From NCBI GenBank assembly GCA_035688265.1, contig DASSNE010000058.1, positions 1 through 64,000 on the forward strand: a DNA stretch of 64,000 bases. Reading direction: 5' to 3'. The translations under genes and the position numbers were made by a program. The stretch's first letter is position 1, and each line of letters starts with the position of its first letter. The notes below the pieces were generated by a model that saw nothing but the letters and a program-made list of their open reading frames with translations, searched no databases and had not been told where the DNA came from. This stretch comes from DASSBR01 sp035688265 (GTDB taxonomy: Bacteria > Pseudomonadota > Gammaproteobacteria > Natronospirales > DASSBR01). Positions 11,496 through 20,867 of the stretch are shown piece by piece.

Positions 11496-13604
11496 ATGCG
11501 CAATCCCACCCGCTACCTGACTCCCGCGCTGCTCGTCTGCCTGCTGACGGCACCGGCCGCGTTCGCCAACCTGACGCCGTCGAAGTCGCTCGCCGACCTG
11601 ACGCCCAAGCCCGAGCAGGTACTGGTCGACCAGACCGTCAACGGCCTGCTGAGCCGGTATCACTACGGCGACAAGACGCTCAACAACGCGCTGTCGCACT
11701 ACATCTTTCGCCATTACCTGAGCACGCTCGACCCCACCAGGAGCTACTTTACGCAGGCAGATATCGAGAAATTCTCGAAATACGGCCGCACCCTCGGCGA
11801 CGATATCCGCAAGGGGAACCTGGAACCGGCGTTCAATATCTACAATGCTTACAAGCAACGCGTCGCGCAGCAGGTGCATTACGCGCTCAAGCTGCTGCAG
11901 CACAAGCCGGACCTGACGACGCACGAAACCTACACCTTCGACCGCGAAAAAGCGCCGTGGCCGGCGGACCAGAAGGCGCTCGACACGCTGTGGCGCAAGC
12001 GCGTCACCAATGACGTGATCAACCTTATGCTGACCGGCAAGAGTTGGGAAGACACGGCGAAAATCCTGCGCAAGCGCTACAAGAACTTCCTGTCGCAGGC
12101 GAAGCAGATCAATAGCGCCGACGTGTTCAACGCGTTCATGAACACCTACGCGCACGCGATGGATCCGCATACCGCGTACTTCTCGCCCGAGCAATCGGAG
12201 CAGTTCCGGATCGAGATGAGCCTCAAGCTGCAGGGCATCGGTGCGGCGCTGACAACCAAGAATCAGTACGTGACGGTCGAGCGTGTGCTGCCGGGCGGCC
12301 CCGCTGCCAAGAGCGACAAGATTCATCCCGGCGATCGCATCACCGCCGTCGCCCAGGGAGACAAGGGCAAATGGGTCGACGTGGTCGGCTGGCGCCTGAG
12401 CGACGTCGTCGACCTGATCCGCGGCAAGAAGGGTACCGTCGTGCGCCTGCAGATCATGCCGTCCGGCACCGCGCCGGGTGCGGCCGAAAAGCATCTGCGG
12501 CTGGTGCGCAACGTGATCGAGTTGAAAGCGCAGCAGGCGCATTCGAAAGTGATCGACATCAAGCGCGGCGACCACACCTACAAGATCGGCGTGATCACCG
12601 TGCCGAGCTTCTATCGCGACTTCAAGGCCGCCTCCGAGGGCAAGAAAGACTACCGCAGTACCACACGGGACGTGCGCCGCCTGATCGGCAAGCTGAAGCA
12701 GAAGCACATCGATGCGCTGGTGCTCGACCTGCGCGATAACCCGGGCGGCTCGCTGGCCGAAGCCACCGAAATGACCGGCCTGTTTATCGACAAGGGTCCG
12801 GTGGTGCAGATTCGCGATACCGACGGCAAGGTCAAGGTGCATCGCGACGAAGATTCGAACGTCGCCTATACCGGGCCGCTGGTGGTCGTCGTTAACCGTT
12901 TCAGCGCGTCGGCATCGGAAATCTTCACTGCCGCAATCCAGGATTACCACCGCGGCCTGATCGTCGGCTCGACCACCTACGGCAAGGGCACCGTGCAGAC
13001 GCTGCTCGACCTCAACCACTTCGTCGCCAGCGGCAAGGCCGGCCAGCTCAAACTGACGATCGCCAAGTTCTACCGGATCACCGGCAGCAGCACGCAGGAC
13101 CACGGCGTCACGCCGGACATCGCGCTGCCTTCGCCGATCGACGACAGCGAGTTCGGCGAAGCCACGCAGGACAACGCACTGCCGTGGGACAAGATTTCAG
13201 CGGCCGATTACCATCCGTTCCACGACCAGTTGCGCAAGAGCCTGCCGACGCTGCGACACGACCACAAGGAACGCGTCGAGCACAGCGCCAAATACCAGTT
13301 GTTCCTCAAAAATGTGGCGCAGGCGCGTGCGATGCACGAGCAAAAGAGCGTATCGCTGAATCTGAAGGCGCGGCAAGCGGAGCGCAAGAGCCACGAAGCG
13401 CAGAAGCTCGCCGATGTCAACGCGTGGCGCAAGCTGAATGGCAAGAAGCCGGTGAAGTCGCTGTCGGATGTGCCCAGCGACGAGAGCGCTCCGGACGTGC
13501 TGCTGCACGAGGCCGCGCAGATCGCGACTGACATGCACCGGATGCACCTGGGAATTCGGGAGCCCGGCACGACGGTTGCCAAGGCACGGGCGGCGGGTTT
13601 TTAA
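11496..13604 (+). CDS. prc: Carboxy-terminal (tail-specific) processing protease Prc
   Basis: Periplasmic S41 serine protease that trims C-termini of envelope proteins and degrades mistagged proteins; in E. coli it processes PBP3 and MepS. A signal peptide ends near AAFA-N (residues 1-24). A PDZ domain spans about 235-330 (GIGAALTTKNQYVTVERVLPGG), followed by the S41 domain with DLRDNPGG, the catalytic serine S472 in FSASASEIF and lysine K497 in TYGKGTV, exactly 25 residues apart as in E. coli Prc. The C-terminal helical domain is present. 702 aa, full length. It converges with the DUF1249 gene, the stops overlapping by a few bases. Confidence 0.95.
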   Translation: MRNPTRYLTPALLVCLLTAPAAFANLTPSKSLADLTPKPEQVLVDQTVNGLLSRYHYGDKTLNNALSHYIFRHYLSTLDPTRSYFTQADIEKFSKYGRTLGDDIRKGNLEPAFNIYNAYKQRVAQQVHYALKLLQHKPDLTTHETYTFDREKAPWPADQKALDTLWRKRVTNDVINLMLTGKSWEDTAKILRKRYKNFLSQAKQINSADVFNAFMNTYAHAMDPHTAYFSPEQSEQFRIEMSLKLQGIGAALTTKNQYVTVERVLPGGPAAKSDKIHPGDRITAVAQGDKGKWVDVVGWRLSDVVDLIRGKKGTVVRLQIMPSGTAPGAAEKHLRLVRNVIELKAQQAHSKVIDIKRGDHTYKIGVITVPSFYRDFKAASEGKKDYRSTTRDVRRLIGKLKQKHIDALVLDLRDNPGGSLAEATEMTGLFIDKGPVVQIRDTDGKVKVHRDEDSNVAYTGPLVVVVNRFSASASEIFTAAIQDYHRGLIVGSTTYGKGTVQTLLDLNHFVASGKAGQLKLTIAKFYRITGSSTQDHGVTPDIALPSPIDDSEFGEATQDNALPWDKISAADYHPFHDQLRKSLPTLRHDHKERVEHSAKYQLFLKNVAQARAMHEQKSVSLNLKARQAERKSHEAQKLADVNAWRKLNGKKPVKSLSDVPSDESAPDVLLHEAAQIATDMHRMHLGIREPGTTVAKARAAGF

Positions 13605-14086
13605 TTAATCGCCCGCGCCCGCCAGGCGCCCGGCCGGTCGTCGAAATGATGACGGTCAATGCAGTATTCGAGCCACTTGTGCAGCATCATGTTGGTGGTC
13701 CAGCGCTGCTGGATTTCGGAGCGTCCGACGCACGGATAGCGGCTTAGCAACCGGTGGCGCCCGCCGTTGTGGCAGGAGAGCACTTCCGCCATACCGGCAT
13801 CGTGATAAAGCCGCAGCAGCAGGTCCGGATCGGCAATCGAGCCGTTCCCGTCGCCGTCGAACCAGTAGGTCATCAACACACTGGTCGTATAGGGCGCGCG
13901 TTCGATGACTTGCAGCGACAGCGGCGGCTCCCCGGCAATATCGGATTGCAGCCGATCCGGCAGCACGTCAAGGGGCCCCACGAGCTGCCGCAAGCGGATG
14001 TAGTTGCTCTCGTACAGCGTCATCAGCCCCGCGAAACTGCGCGGCTGAACCAGTTTGAGCACACGTTCTGAAGTATCAACCAGCAT
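13601..14086 (-). CDS. DUF1249 family protein (YqiB-like)
   Basis: A 161-aa cytosolic protein similar to E. coli YqiB: LMTLYESNYIRLRQLVG near the start, YTTSVLMTYWF in the middle, LLRLYHDAGMAEVLSC and the C-terminal KWLEYCIDRHH. The family is conserved in gammaproteobacteria and has no established biochemical role. The gene stands alone, convergent with prc and divergent from the phosphoglucomutase gene. Confidence 0.8.
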   Translation of the reverse strand: MLVDTSERVLKLVQPRSFAGLMTLYESNYIRLRQLVGPLDVLPDRLQSDIAGEPPLSLQVIERAPYTTSVLMTYWFDGDGNGSIADPDLLLRLYHDAGMAEVLSCHNGGRHRLLSRYPCVGRSEIQQRWTTNMMLHKWLEYCIDRHHFDDRPGAWRARAIN

Positions 14087-14143
14087 CAGGTCAATATATC
14101 ATAGGGGCGCAACTACAAAAGGATCGCTCAAAAGGACTTGCAA

Positions 14144-15784
14144 ATGCCTGCTCCCTCCCCGTCAATTAATCATGTTGCCAGCCGCCCGTTCGACGACCAG
14201 AAACCCGGCACCGCGGGCCTGCGCAAGCGCGTCGCGGTGTTCCAGCAGCCGCACTATCTCGAGAACTTCCTGCAGGCCGTGTTCGACTGCGTTCCGGAAC
14301 TCAACGGCAGCAGTCTCGTCGTTGGCGGCGACGGCCGCTACTTCAACCGGCAGGCAATCAACACGCTGCTGCGCATGGCCGCGGCGAACGGTGTCCGGCA
14401 CGTCATTCTCGGCCATAGCGGCATCCTGTCGACGCCGGCGGCTTCGCACCTCATACAACTGCGTAACGCCGCCGGCGGCTTCGTCCTGACCGCGAGCCAC
14501 AATCCCGGCGGGCCGGAAGGCGACTTCGGCATCAAGTTCAACGTCGCCGGCGGCGGCCAGGCCTCCGAGCAGCTGACGGACGCAATCCACGCGCGCAGCA
14601 AAACGCTGAGCGAATACCGCATCCTGCCGCCCGCACCGCTCAACATCGAGCGCAACGGCAGCTTCGATCTCCAAGCGATGACCGTCGAGGTCGTCGATCC
14701 GGTCGAAGACTACGCGGCGCTGATGGAAACGCTCTTCGACTTCGGCGCCATTCGATCACTCGCCAAACGCGGCTTCCGGCTGCGCTATGACGCGCTGCAT
14801 GGCGTCACCGGTCCCTACGCGCAGGCGCTGCTGGTCGAACGGCTCGGCTTCCCTGCCGACAGCGTCGTCCACGCGGAACCATTATCGGATTTCGGGGGAC
14901 GCCACCCCGATCCAAACCCGCACGACGCGCACGAACTGATGGCGCTGATGAACGGCCGCGATGCGCCGGAGTTTGGCGCCGCGTCGGACGGCGACGGCGA
15001 CCGCAACATGATCGTCGGCCCCGGCATGATGATCTCACCCGGCGACAGCCTGGCCGTGCTGGCCGCGCACGCGACGCGGATTCCGGGCTACCGCGACGGT
15101 CTCGCCGGCGTCGCGCGCTCGATGCCAACCAGCCGCGCGATCGACAAGGTGGCCGAATCGCTCGGCATTCCCTGCTTCGAAACGCCCACCGGCTGGCGGT
15201 TTTTCTTCAACCTGCTCGAAGCCGGCAAAATCACCCTCTGCGGCGAGGAAAGCTTCGGCACCAGCAGCAACCATTGCCGCGAAAAGGACGGCTTGTGGGC
15301 GGTGCTGTTCTGGCTGAACCTGCTGGCAGTCACGGGCAAATCGGTCCCGGACATGCTTGCCGAACACTGGCGCCGGTATGGACGACATTACTTCGAGCGG
15401 CACGACTACAAGCTCGACCCGCGCGCGGGCGACGAGATCATGACGGGGCTGCAGGACAGGCTGCCGCGCCTGGCCGACGAGAAGCCCGGCGGTCGGCAGG
15501 TCACCCGCGCCGACAACTTCCGCTACCACGATCCGGTCGACGGCAGCGAAAGCGCGAACCAGGGCATCCGGATCGAATTCGGCAGCGGCGAGCGCATCGT
15601 CTACCGGTTGTCCGGCACCGGCACCAGCGGCGCGACGCTGCGGGTATACCTGGAAAGCTACGCACCGGATGGCGGCAGTGGCGAAAGCGCGCACGAGGCA
15701 TTGCAAGAGCTGGCGGTCGTGTCGCGACACATTGCGCGGTTGAAGGACATTGCGCGGGTTGAGGAGCCCAGCGTGGTGACGTAA
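14144..15784 (+). CDS. Phosphoglucomutase, eukaryotic-type (alpha-D-glucose phosphate-specific)
   Basis: Interconverts glucose 1-phosphate and glucose 6-phosphate through a phosphoserine intermediate. The active-site loop TASHNPGGPEGDFGIKFN, the metal-binding DGDGDRNM and the sugar-binding GEESFGTSSNHCREKDG are those of the eukaryotic-like PGM1 branch rather than ordinary bacterial Pgm. 546 aa from ATG 14144, which has AAGGA upstream; an upstream TTG at 14138 is less likely. It is followed by a repeat element and the convergent ppsR, and probably links gluconeogenesis (ppsA) to polysaccharide or glycogen metabolism (inference). Confidence 0.93.
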   Translation: MPAPSPSINHVASRPFDDQKPGTAGLRKRVAVFQQPHYLENFLQAVFDCVPELNGSSLVVGGDGRYFNRQAINTLLRMAAANGVRHVILGHSGILSTPAASHLIQLRNAAGGFVLTASHNPGGPEGDFGIKFNVAGGGQASEQLTDAIHARSKTLSEYRILPPAPLNIERNGSFDLQAMTVEVVDPVEDYAALMETLFDFGAIRSLAKRGFRLRYDALHGVTGPYAQALLVERLGFPADSVVHAEPLSDFGGRHPDPNPHDAHELMALMNGRDAPEFGAASDGDGDRNMIVGPGMMISPGDSLAVLAAHATRIPGYRDGLAGVARSMPTSRAIDKVAESLGIPCFETPTGWRFFFNLLEAGKITLCGEESFGTSSNHCREKDGLWAVLFWLNLLAVTGKSVPDMLAEHWRRYGRHYFERHDYKLDPRAGDEIMTGLQDRLPRLADEKPGGRQVTRADNFRYHDPVDGSESANQGIRIEFGSGERIVYRLSGTGTSGATLRVYLESYAPDGGSGESAHEALQELAVVSRHIARLKDIARVEEPSVVT

Positions 15785-15785
15785 A

Positions 15786-15877
15786 CAGGACTGAGTGCTA
15801 AGGACTAAGGACTAAGGACTAAGGACTGAGTGGAGAAAAGAATGCCTCTACACCAAGTCCCGACGCCCATAGTCCTA
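15786..15877. repeat. Inverted period-7 repeat element between convergent pgm and ppsR
   Basis: Left array 15788-15836: GGACTGA, GTGCTAA, three GGACTAA, GGACTGA, GTGGAGA. Right array about 15850-15877 is degenerate and inverted (complement TTAGGAC, TATGGGC, GTCGGGA, CTTGGTG). The left array begins 3 bp after the phosphoglucomutase stop and the right array contains the ppsR TAG, so the element exactly fills the gap between two convergent genes. Confidence 0.8.
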
Positions 15878-16705
15878 ATAAAACCGCCGCGTCAGACCCT
15901 TCTCTTCGAGCACCGTCGTCGCGATTTCTTCGATCGATGAATGGGTCGTATCCAGGAATGGCAGGCCGTATTTGCGGAACAGCGCTTCGGCCTCCTGGAG
16001 TTCGTAGCGCACCTGTTGCTCCGACGCATAGCGACTGTCCGGACGGCGTTCGTTGCGAATCTGGCGTAGCCGTTCGGCGTTGATGCTGAGGCCGTAAAGC
16101 TTGCTCTGGTGATCGAGCAGCGACTGCGGCAGCGTTTCGCGACCCAGTTCGTCCTCGGTCAACGGATAGTTGGCAGCGTAGATACCGTACTGCAGCGCGA
16201 GATAGAGACTCGTCGGCGTCTTGCCCGAGCGCGACACGCCGATCAGCACTACATCGGCCTGGCCGTAGTTGCGGGTGGTGACGCCGTCGTCGTTGGCGAG
16301 GGCGAAGTTCATCGCGTCGATGCGCGCCGTGTAGACGGCCTCGTTGCCGACGCCGTGGGCCTTGCCTGCCGTGTGGCTGGATTTCAGCTTCAGTTCCTGC
16401 TCCAGCGGTCCGATGAAGGTGGCGAAAAAGTCGAGCACCAGCGCGTTGGCCTGCCGCAGTATCGCGAGAATTTCGTCGTCGACCATGGTGCTGAATACGA
16501 CGGGCGCGGCGCCTTCTTCACGCGCCGTGTGATTGATGCGGTCCACCGCCGCCTTCGCCTTGTCAATGCTGGAGATAAATGGCAGAGTTACTTGTCTGAA
16601 GTTCAGCCCGTCGAACTGGGTGATCAGACTGTGCCCGAGCGTCTCAGCGGTGATACCGGTCCGGTCGGAAACGAAAAAAACGGTGCGCTGAACGGCCATC
16701 TTCAT
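15875..16705 (-). CDS. ppsR: PEP synthase regulatory protein (bifunctional kinase/pyrophosphorylase)
   Basis: Controls phosphoenolpyruvate synthase by ADP-dependent phosphorylation of its active-site threonine and Pi-dependent dephosphorylation. The 276-aa DUF299 protein shows VFFVSDRTGITAETLGHSLI at the N-terminus and the P-loop-like GVSRSGKTPTS at about 157-167. It is divergent from ppsA, with 51 bp between the starts, the usual regulator-target pairing. Its stop codon lies in a heptamer-repeat array. Confidence 0.95.
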   Translation of the reverse strand: MKMAVQRTVFFVSDRTGITAETLGHSLITQFDGLNFRQVTLPFISSIDKAKAAVDRINHTAREEGAAPVVFSTMVDDEILAILRQANALVLDFFATFIGPLEQELKLKSSHTAGKAHGVGNEAVYTARIDAMNFALANDDGVTTRNYGQADVVLIGVSRSGKTPTSLYLALQYGIYAANYPLTEDELGRETLPQSLLDHQSKLYGLSINAERLRQIRNERRPDSRYASEQQVRYELQEAEALFRKYGLPFLDTTHSSIEEIATTVLEEKGLTRRFY

Positions 16706-16756
16706 TCCACGGCAACGAATTCGGCAGCCGAGGATACTACATCAAGGACAGCTAAC

Positions 16757-19144
16757 GTGGATTACGTGCTCCGCTTCGACGCCATCGGCAAGGACGATAT
16801 CGAGACCGTTGGCGGCAAGAACGCCTCTCTCGGCGAGATGACCGCCCACCTCCATGAACTCGGCGTCAGTGTTCCGGGCGGATTCGCAACCACCGCCGAG
16901 GCTTATCGCGAATTTCTGCGCCAGGGGGGCCTCGATCAGCGTATCGCCGCGGCGATGGCCGATCTGAACGTCGAGGACATCGATGCGCTGACGCGCACCG
17001 GCCGCCAGATCCGCGACTGGATTATCGAGACGCCGCTGCCGGAGTCGCTGCAGCAGGCGATCGAATCGCATTACCATGAATTGACGAATGGCGCCGGCGG
17101 CGACGGGATTTCCGTCGCGGTGCGGTCCTCGGCCACGGCCGAAGACCTGCCGGAAGCCTCCTTCGCGGGCCAGCAGGAAACGTTCCTGAACGTGCGTGGC
17201 CTCGACAACGTCAAGCTCGCCGTCAAGGAAGTCTTCGCGTCGCTGTTTAACGACCGGGCGATTTCCTACCGCGTGCATCACGGCTTCGACCACGGTCAGG
17301 TGGCGCTGTCCGCCGGCATCCAGCTCATGGCCCGCAGCGACCTCGGCGCGAGCGGCGTGATGTTCACGATGGACACAGAATCCGGATTCCGCAAGGTCGT
17401 ATTCATCACCGCCTCCTACGGCCTCGGCGAAACAGTGGTGCAAGGCGCCGTCAATCCGGACGAGTTTTACGTCTACAAGCCGGCGCTCGCAGCGGGCAAA
17501 TCGGCCGTGCTGCGCCGCAATCGCGGCAGCAAGGAAACGATGATGATTTACTCCGGCGACGACGGCCACGGCAAGTCGGTCAAGACCGTCCCGGTGCCGG
17601 AGGAGGACCGCCGCAAGTTCTGCCTGACGGACGAAGAGGCCGAATCGCTCGCCCGGCAGGCGGTCATCATTGAAGAACATTACGGCCGGCCGATGGACAT
17701 CGAGTGGGCCAAGGACGGCTCGACCGGCAAGCTCTACATCCTGCAGGCCCGTCCCGAGACGGTGCAGAGCCGCCAGGGCCAGGTCATCGAGCGTTACCAC
17801 CTGAAGCAGAAAGGCGACGTCGTCACCACCGGACGCAGCATCGGCCAGCGCATCGGCGCCGGCAAGGCGCGGGTGGTGAACAGCGTCGAGTCGATGAACG
17901 TGGTCGAGACCGGCGACGTGCTGGTGACCGACATGACCGACCCCGACTGGGAGCCGGTGATGAAACGCGCAGCCGCCATCGTCACCAACCGCGGCGGACG
18001 CACCTGTCACGCGGCGATCATCGCGCGCGAACTCGGGATTCCGGCCGTCGTCGGCTGCGGCGACGCGACCACGGCGATCGCCGATGGCGCCGAAGTAACC
18101 GTGTCCTGCGCCGAGGGCGATACCGGCTACATCTACTCCGGTCTGCTCGACTTCGAGCACACCGAGACCAGCCTCGACAAGATGCCGGAAGCGCCGCTCA
18201 AGATCATGATGAACGTCGGCAACCCGGACCGCGCGTTCGCCTTTGCGAGCCTGCCGAACAAGGGCGTCGGCCTCGCGCGCCTCGAATTCATCATCAACCA
18301 CATGATCGGCGTGCACCCCAAGGCGCTGTTCGACTTCGAGAAGCTGGAACCGGACCTCAAGGCGCAGGTCGCGGAGCGGATCGCCGGCTATCGCGATCCG
18401 GTCAGCTTTTATGTCGACCGCCTCGCCGAAGGCATTGCGACCATCGCCGCGGCGTTCGCGCCGGAGCCGGTCATCGTGCGGCTGTCGGATTTCAAGTCAA
18501 ACGAATACGCCAATCTGCTCGGCGGCCACCTGTACGAACCGGACGAGGAAAACCCGATGCTCGGTTTTCGCGGCGCGTCGCGCTACATCGCCGACGAATT
18601 CCGCAACTGCTTTGAGCTGGAGTGCCTGGCGCTCCGGCACGTGCGCGAGGACATGGGCCTCGAGAACGTCCAGATCATGGTGCCGTTCGTGCGCACGCTC
18701 GACGAGGCCCGCCAAGTCAGCGAAATCCTTGCGGCCAACGGCCACAAGCGCGGCGAAAAGAACCTCAAACTGATCATGATGTGCGAGCTGCCGTCCAACG
18801 CGGTGCTGGCCAAGCAGTTCCTTGAATACTTCGACGGTTTCTCGATCGGCTCGAACGACATGACCCAGCTCACGCTCGGCCTCGACCGTGACTCAGGCGT
18901 CATCGCCCACCTGTTCGACGAGCGCAACCCTGCCGTCAAGGCGATGCTGCACCTGGCGATCAAGGCCTGCCGGGAGCAAGGCAAGTACATCGGCATCTGC
19001 GGCCAGGGCCCGTCGGATCATGCGGACCTGGCGCGCTGGCTGCTGGATGAGGGAATTGAGAGCGTATCGCTGAATCCGGATACGGTGGTGGATACGTGGT
19101 TGTACCTGGCCGGCCAGGGGCCGGCGCCGGGCGAAGCGAGCTAG
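16757..19144 (+). CDS. ppsA: Phosphoenolpyruvate synthase
   Basis: Converts pyruvate, ATP and water to PEP, AMP and phosphate for gluconeogenesis. The N-terminal nucleotide-binding domain begins GKDDIETVGGKNASLGEM; the swivelling phosphohistidine domain has GGRTCHAAIIARELG with the regulated threonine next to the catalytic His; the C-terminal PEP/pyruvate TIM barrel carries GSNDMTQLTLGLDRDSG and GQGPSDH. Start GTG 16757 (MDYVLRFDAIG) has AAGGA at good spacing; an in-frame extension upstream antisense to ppsR is spurious. 795 aa. Converges with the GNAT-nitrilase gene (4-bp overlap). Confidence 0.97.
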   Translation: MDYVLRFDAIGKDDIETVGGKNASLGEMTAHLHELGVSVPGGFATTAEAYREFLRQGGLDQRIAAAMADLNVEDIDALTRTGRQIRDWIIETPLPESLQQAIESHYHELTNGAGGDGISVAVRSSATAEDLPEASFAGQQETFLNVRGLDNVKLAVKEVFASLFNDRAISYRVHHGFDHGQVALSAGIQLMARSDLGASGVMFTMDTESGFRKVVFITASYGLGETVVQGAVNPDEFYVYKPALAAGKSAVLRRNRGSKETMMIYSGDDGHGKSVKTVPVPEEDRRKFCLTDEEAESLARQAVIIEEHYGRPMDIEWAKDGSTGKLYILQARPETVQSRQGQVIERYHLKQKGDVVTTGRSIGQRIGAGKARVVNSVESMNVVETGDVLVTDMTDPDWEPVMKRAAAIVTNRGGRTCHAAIIARELGIPAVVGCGDATTAIADGAEVTVSCAEGDTGYIYSGLLDFEHTETSLDKMPEAPLKIMMNVGNPDRAFAFASLPNKGVGLARLEFIINHMIGVHPKALFDFEKLEPDLKAQVAERIAGYRDPVSFYVDRLAEGIATIAAAFAPEPVIVRLSDFKSNEYANLLGGHLYEPDEENPMLGFRGASRYIADEFRNCFELECLALRHVREDMGLENVQIMVPFVRTLDEARQVSEILAANGHKRGEKNLKLIMMCELPSNAVLAKQFLEYFDGFSIGSNDMTQLTLGLDRDSGVIAHLFDERNPAVKAMLHLAIKACREQGKYIGICGQGPSDHADLARWLLDEGIESVSLNPDTVVDTWLYLAGQGPAPGEAS

Positions 19145-20739
19145 CCCGCCGGCTTGATCGCCACCACCGAGTCCTCGCCCTCTTCGTCCGCCCCCAGCCA
19201 CTGCACCCGGTATAAATCCAGCCGCCGATCGCGAAAATTGCGCACCGAACCCTCGTTGCGCAACTGCCGCAGCTTGTCGAGGTCAAGGTCGGCGATCAAC
19301 GTCATTTCGGTATTCGGCGTGCTCTCCGCTGCAATGCCGTCATGCGGAAAGGCGAAGTCCGCCGGCGTCAGCACCGCCGACTGCGAATACTGAATATCGG
19401 CATTCTCGACCCGCGGCAGCGTGCCGACGTTGCCGGTAATCGCCACGTAGCATTCGTTCTCGACTGCGCGAGCCTGGGCGCAGGCGCGCACGCGCAGGTA
19501 ACCGTTCTTGGTGTCCGTCCAGAACGGCACGAATAGAATCTGCATGCCGCGATCGGCCAGGATGCGCGCGAGTTCCGGAAATTCGCAGTCGTAGCAGACC
19601 AGGATGCCGATCTTGCCGACGTCCGTGTCGAACACCTTCAGCCCCTTGCCGCCGCGCACGCCCCAGTACGACTTTTCATCGGGCGTGATGTGCAACTTGT
19701 ACTGCTCTTCCATGCTGCCGTCGCGGCGGAACAGGAACGAGACGTTGTAAAGCGCCTGCTCCTCTTCTTTATACACGGGCATGCTGCCGGCGATGATGTT
19801 GATGTTGTAGCTGACTGCCAGCGATTTCATCGTCTCGCAAATCGCGCCGGTGAATTGGGCGATGCCGCGCATGGCCTCCGCCGCGTTGCCCTGGTTGTAC
19901 AGCCCCATCAGCGGCGCGTTGAAGAATTCCGGAAACAGCGCGAAGTCACACCGGTAGCCGGCGAGCGCGTCGACGAAAAATTCGGCGTGACGCATCAGTT
20001 CATCGAGCGAATCGACTCGCCGCATCTGCCACTGGACGGTGCCGAGCCGGACTGCCGACTTGCGGCCGTGCAGCATCGACTTTTTCTTGTCTTCGTAGAA
20101 GATGTTGTTCCACTGCAGGATCACGGCGAAACCGCTCGATTCCTTGTCCCCGGGCAGATAATCGCGCACGATGCGGCGCACGTGAAAATCGTTGGCGAGC
20201 TGGAAACTCAGGATCGGGTCGCGCAGTTCCTTGCGCCGCACCAGCTCGATGTACTCGTCCGGGGGCATTTCATCGGCGTGTTCGGCGTAACCGGGAATGC
20301 GGCCGCCGGTCACGATCGCCCGCAGATTCAGTGTGCGGCACAGTTCCTTGCGAGCGTCGTAGAGCCGCCGCCCGAGGCGCATGTCGCGATAGTCGGGGTG
20401 CACGAAGACGTCGACGCCGTAGAGCACGTCGCCGCTCGGGTCGTGCGTGGTCAGGTAGCCGTCGCCGACAATGGCGCTGTAGGTGTGGCGGTCGCCGAAG
20501 CGGTCGTAATCGACAATCAGCGAAATCGCCGCGGCGACAACCTTGCCGTTGTCCTCGATGCAGATCTGGCCTTCCGGGAAACGATTGATCTGCGCGCGGA
20601 ACTGCGCCGGTGACCAGGCGCCGCCGAGCGAGCCCGGATACACCAGGTCCATGATGGTCTTGATGTCCGCGTAATCTTCCGGGCGGATGTTGCGCAACCG
20701 AAGCCGATGCTCTTCCGGAGTGCTTGTAACGGATTCCAT
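19141..20739 (-). CDS. GNAT acetyltransferase / carbon-nitrogen hydrolase fusion
   Basis: A 532-aa two-domain protein. Residues about 12-200 form a GNAT N-acetyltransferase (acetyl-CoA loop RDMRLGRRLYDAR). Residues about 230-510 form a nitrilase-superfamily hydrolase with the Glu of LFPEFF, the Lys of EEQYKLHITP and the Cys of LVCYDCEFPE. The fusion is a known orphan family; the substrate is unknown, though an amide or N-acyl compound is implied. It stands between convergent ppsA and a REP-like palindrome. No pathway partner is adjacent. Confidence 0.9.
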   Translation of the reverse strand: MESVTSTPEEHRLRLRNIRPEDYADIKTIMDLVYPGSLGGAWSPAQFRAQINRFPEGQICIEDNGKVVAAAISLIVDYDRFGDRHTYSAIVGDGYLTTHDPSGDVLYGVDVFVHPDYRDMRLGRRLYDARKELCRTLNLRAIVTGGRIPGYAEHADEMPPDEYIELVRRKELRDPILSFQLANDFHVRRIVRDYLPGDKESSGFAVILQWNNIFYEDKKKSMLHGRKSAVRLGTVQWQMRRVDSLDELMRHAEFFVDALAGYRCDFALFPEFFNAPLMGLYNQGNAAEAMRGIAQFTGAICETMKSLAVSYNINIIAGSMPVYKEEEQALYNVSFLFRRDGSMEEQYKLHITPDEKSYWGVRGGKGLKVFDTDVGKIGILVCYDCEFPELARILADRGMQILFVPFWTDTKNGYLRVRACAQARAVENECYVAITGNVGTLPRVENADIQYSQSAVLTPADFAFPHDGIAAESTPNTEMTLIADLDLDKLRQLRNEGSVRNFRDRRLDLYRVQWLGADEEGEDSVVAIKPAG

Positions 20740-20813
20740 AAAACCTGCTGAATTTCAATAAGTTGCCCACCCCATCTTACCAAATGCAGGCGGGATGAAG
20801 CGCAGCGAAATTG

Positions 20814-20867
20814 TGTAGGAGCGAGCGCCGCTCGCGATGATATGAATCGCCAGCGGCCGCTCCTACA
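20814..20867. repeat. REP-like palindrome
   Basis: Left arm 20814-20838 starts TGTAGGAGCG, right arm 20846-20867 ends CGCTCCTACA, with a 7-nt loop. The outer 10 bp and the inner CGAT/ATCG pair, with a few mismatches between. This resembles the TGTAGGAGCG family of REP sequences known from Pseudomonas and relatives. The right arm contains the TAG stop of the dehydratase gene. Confidence 0.7.
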
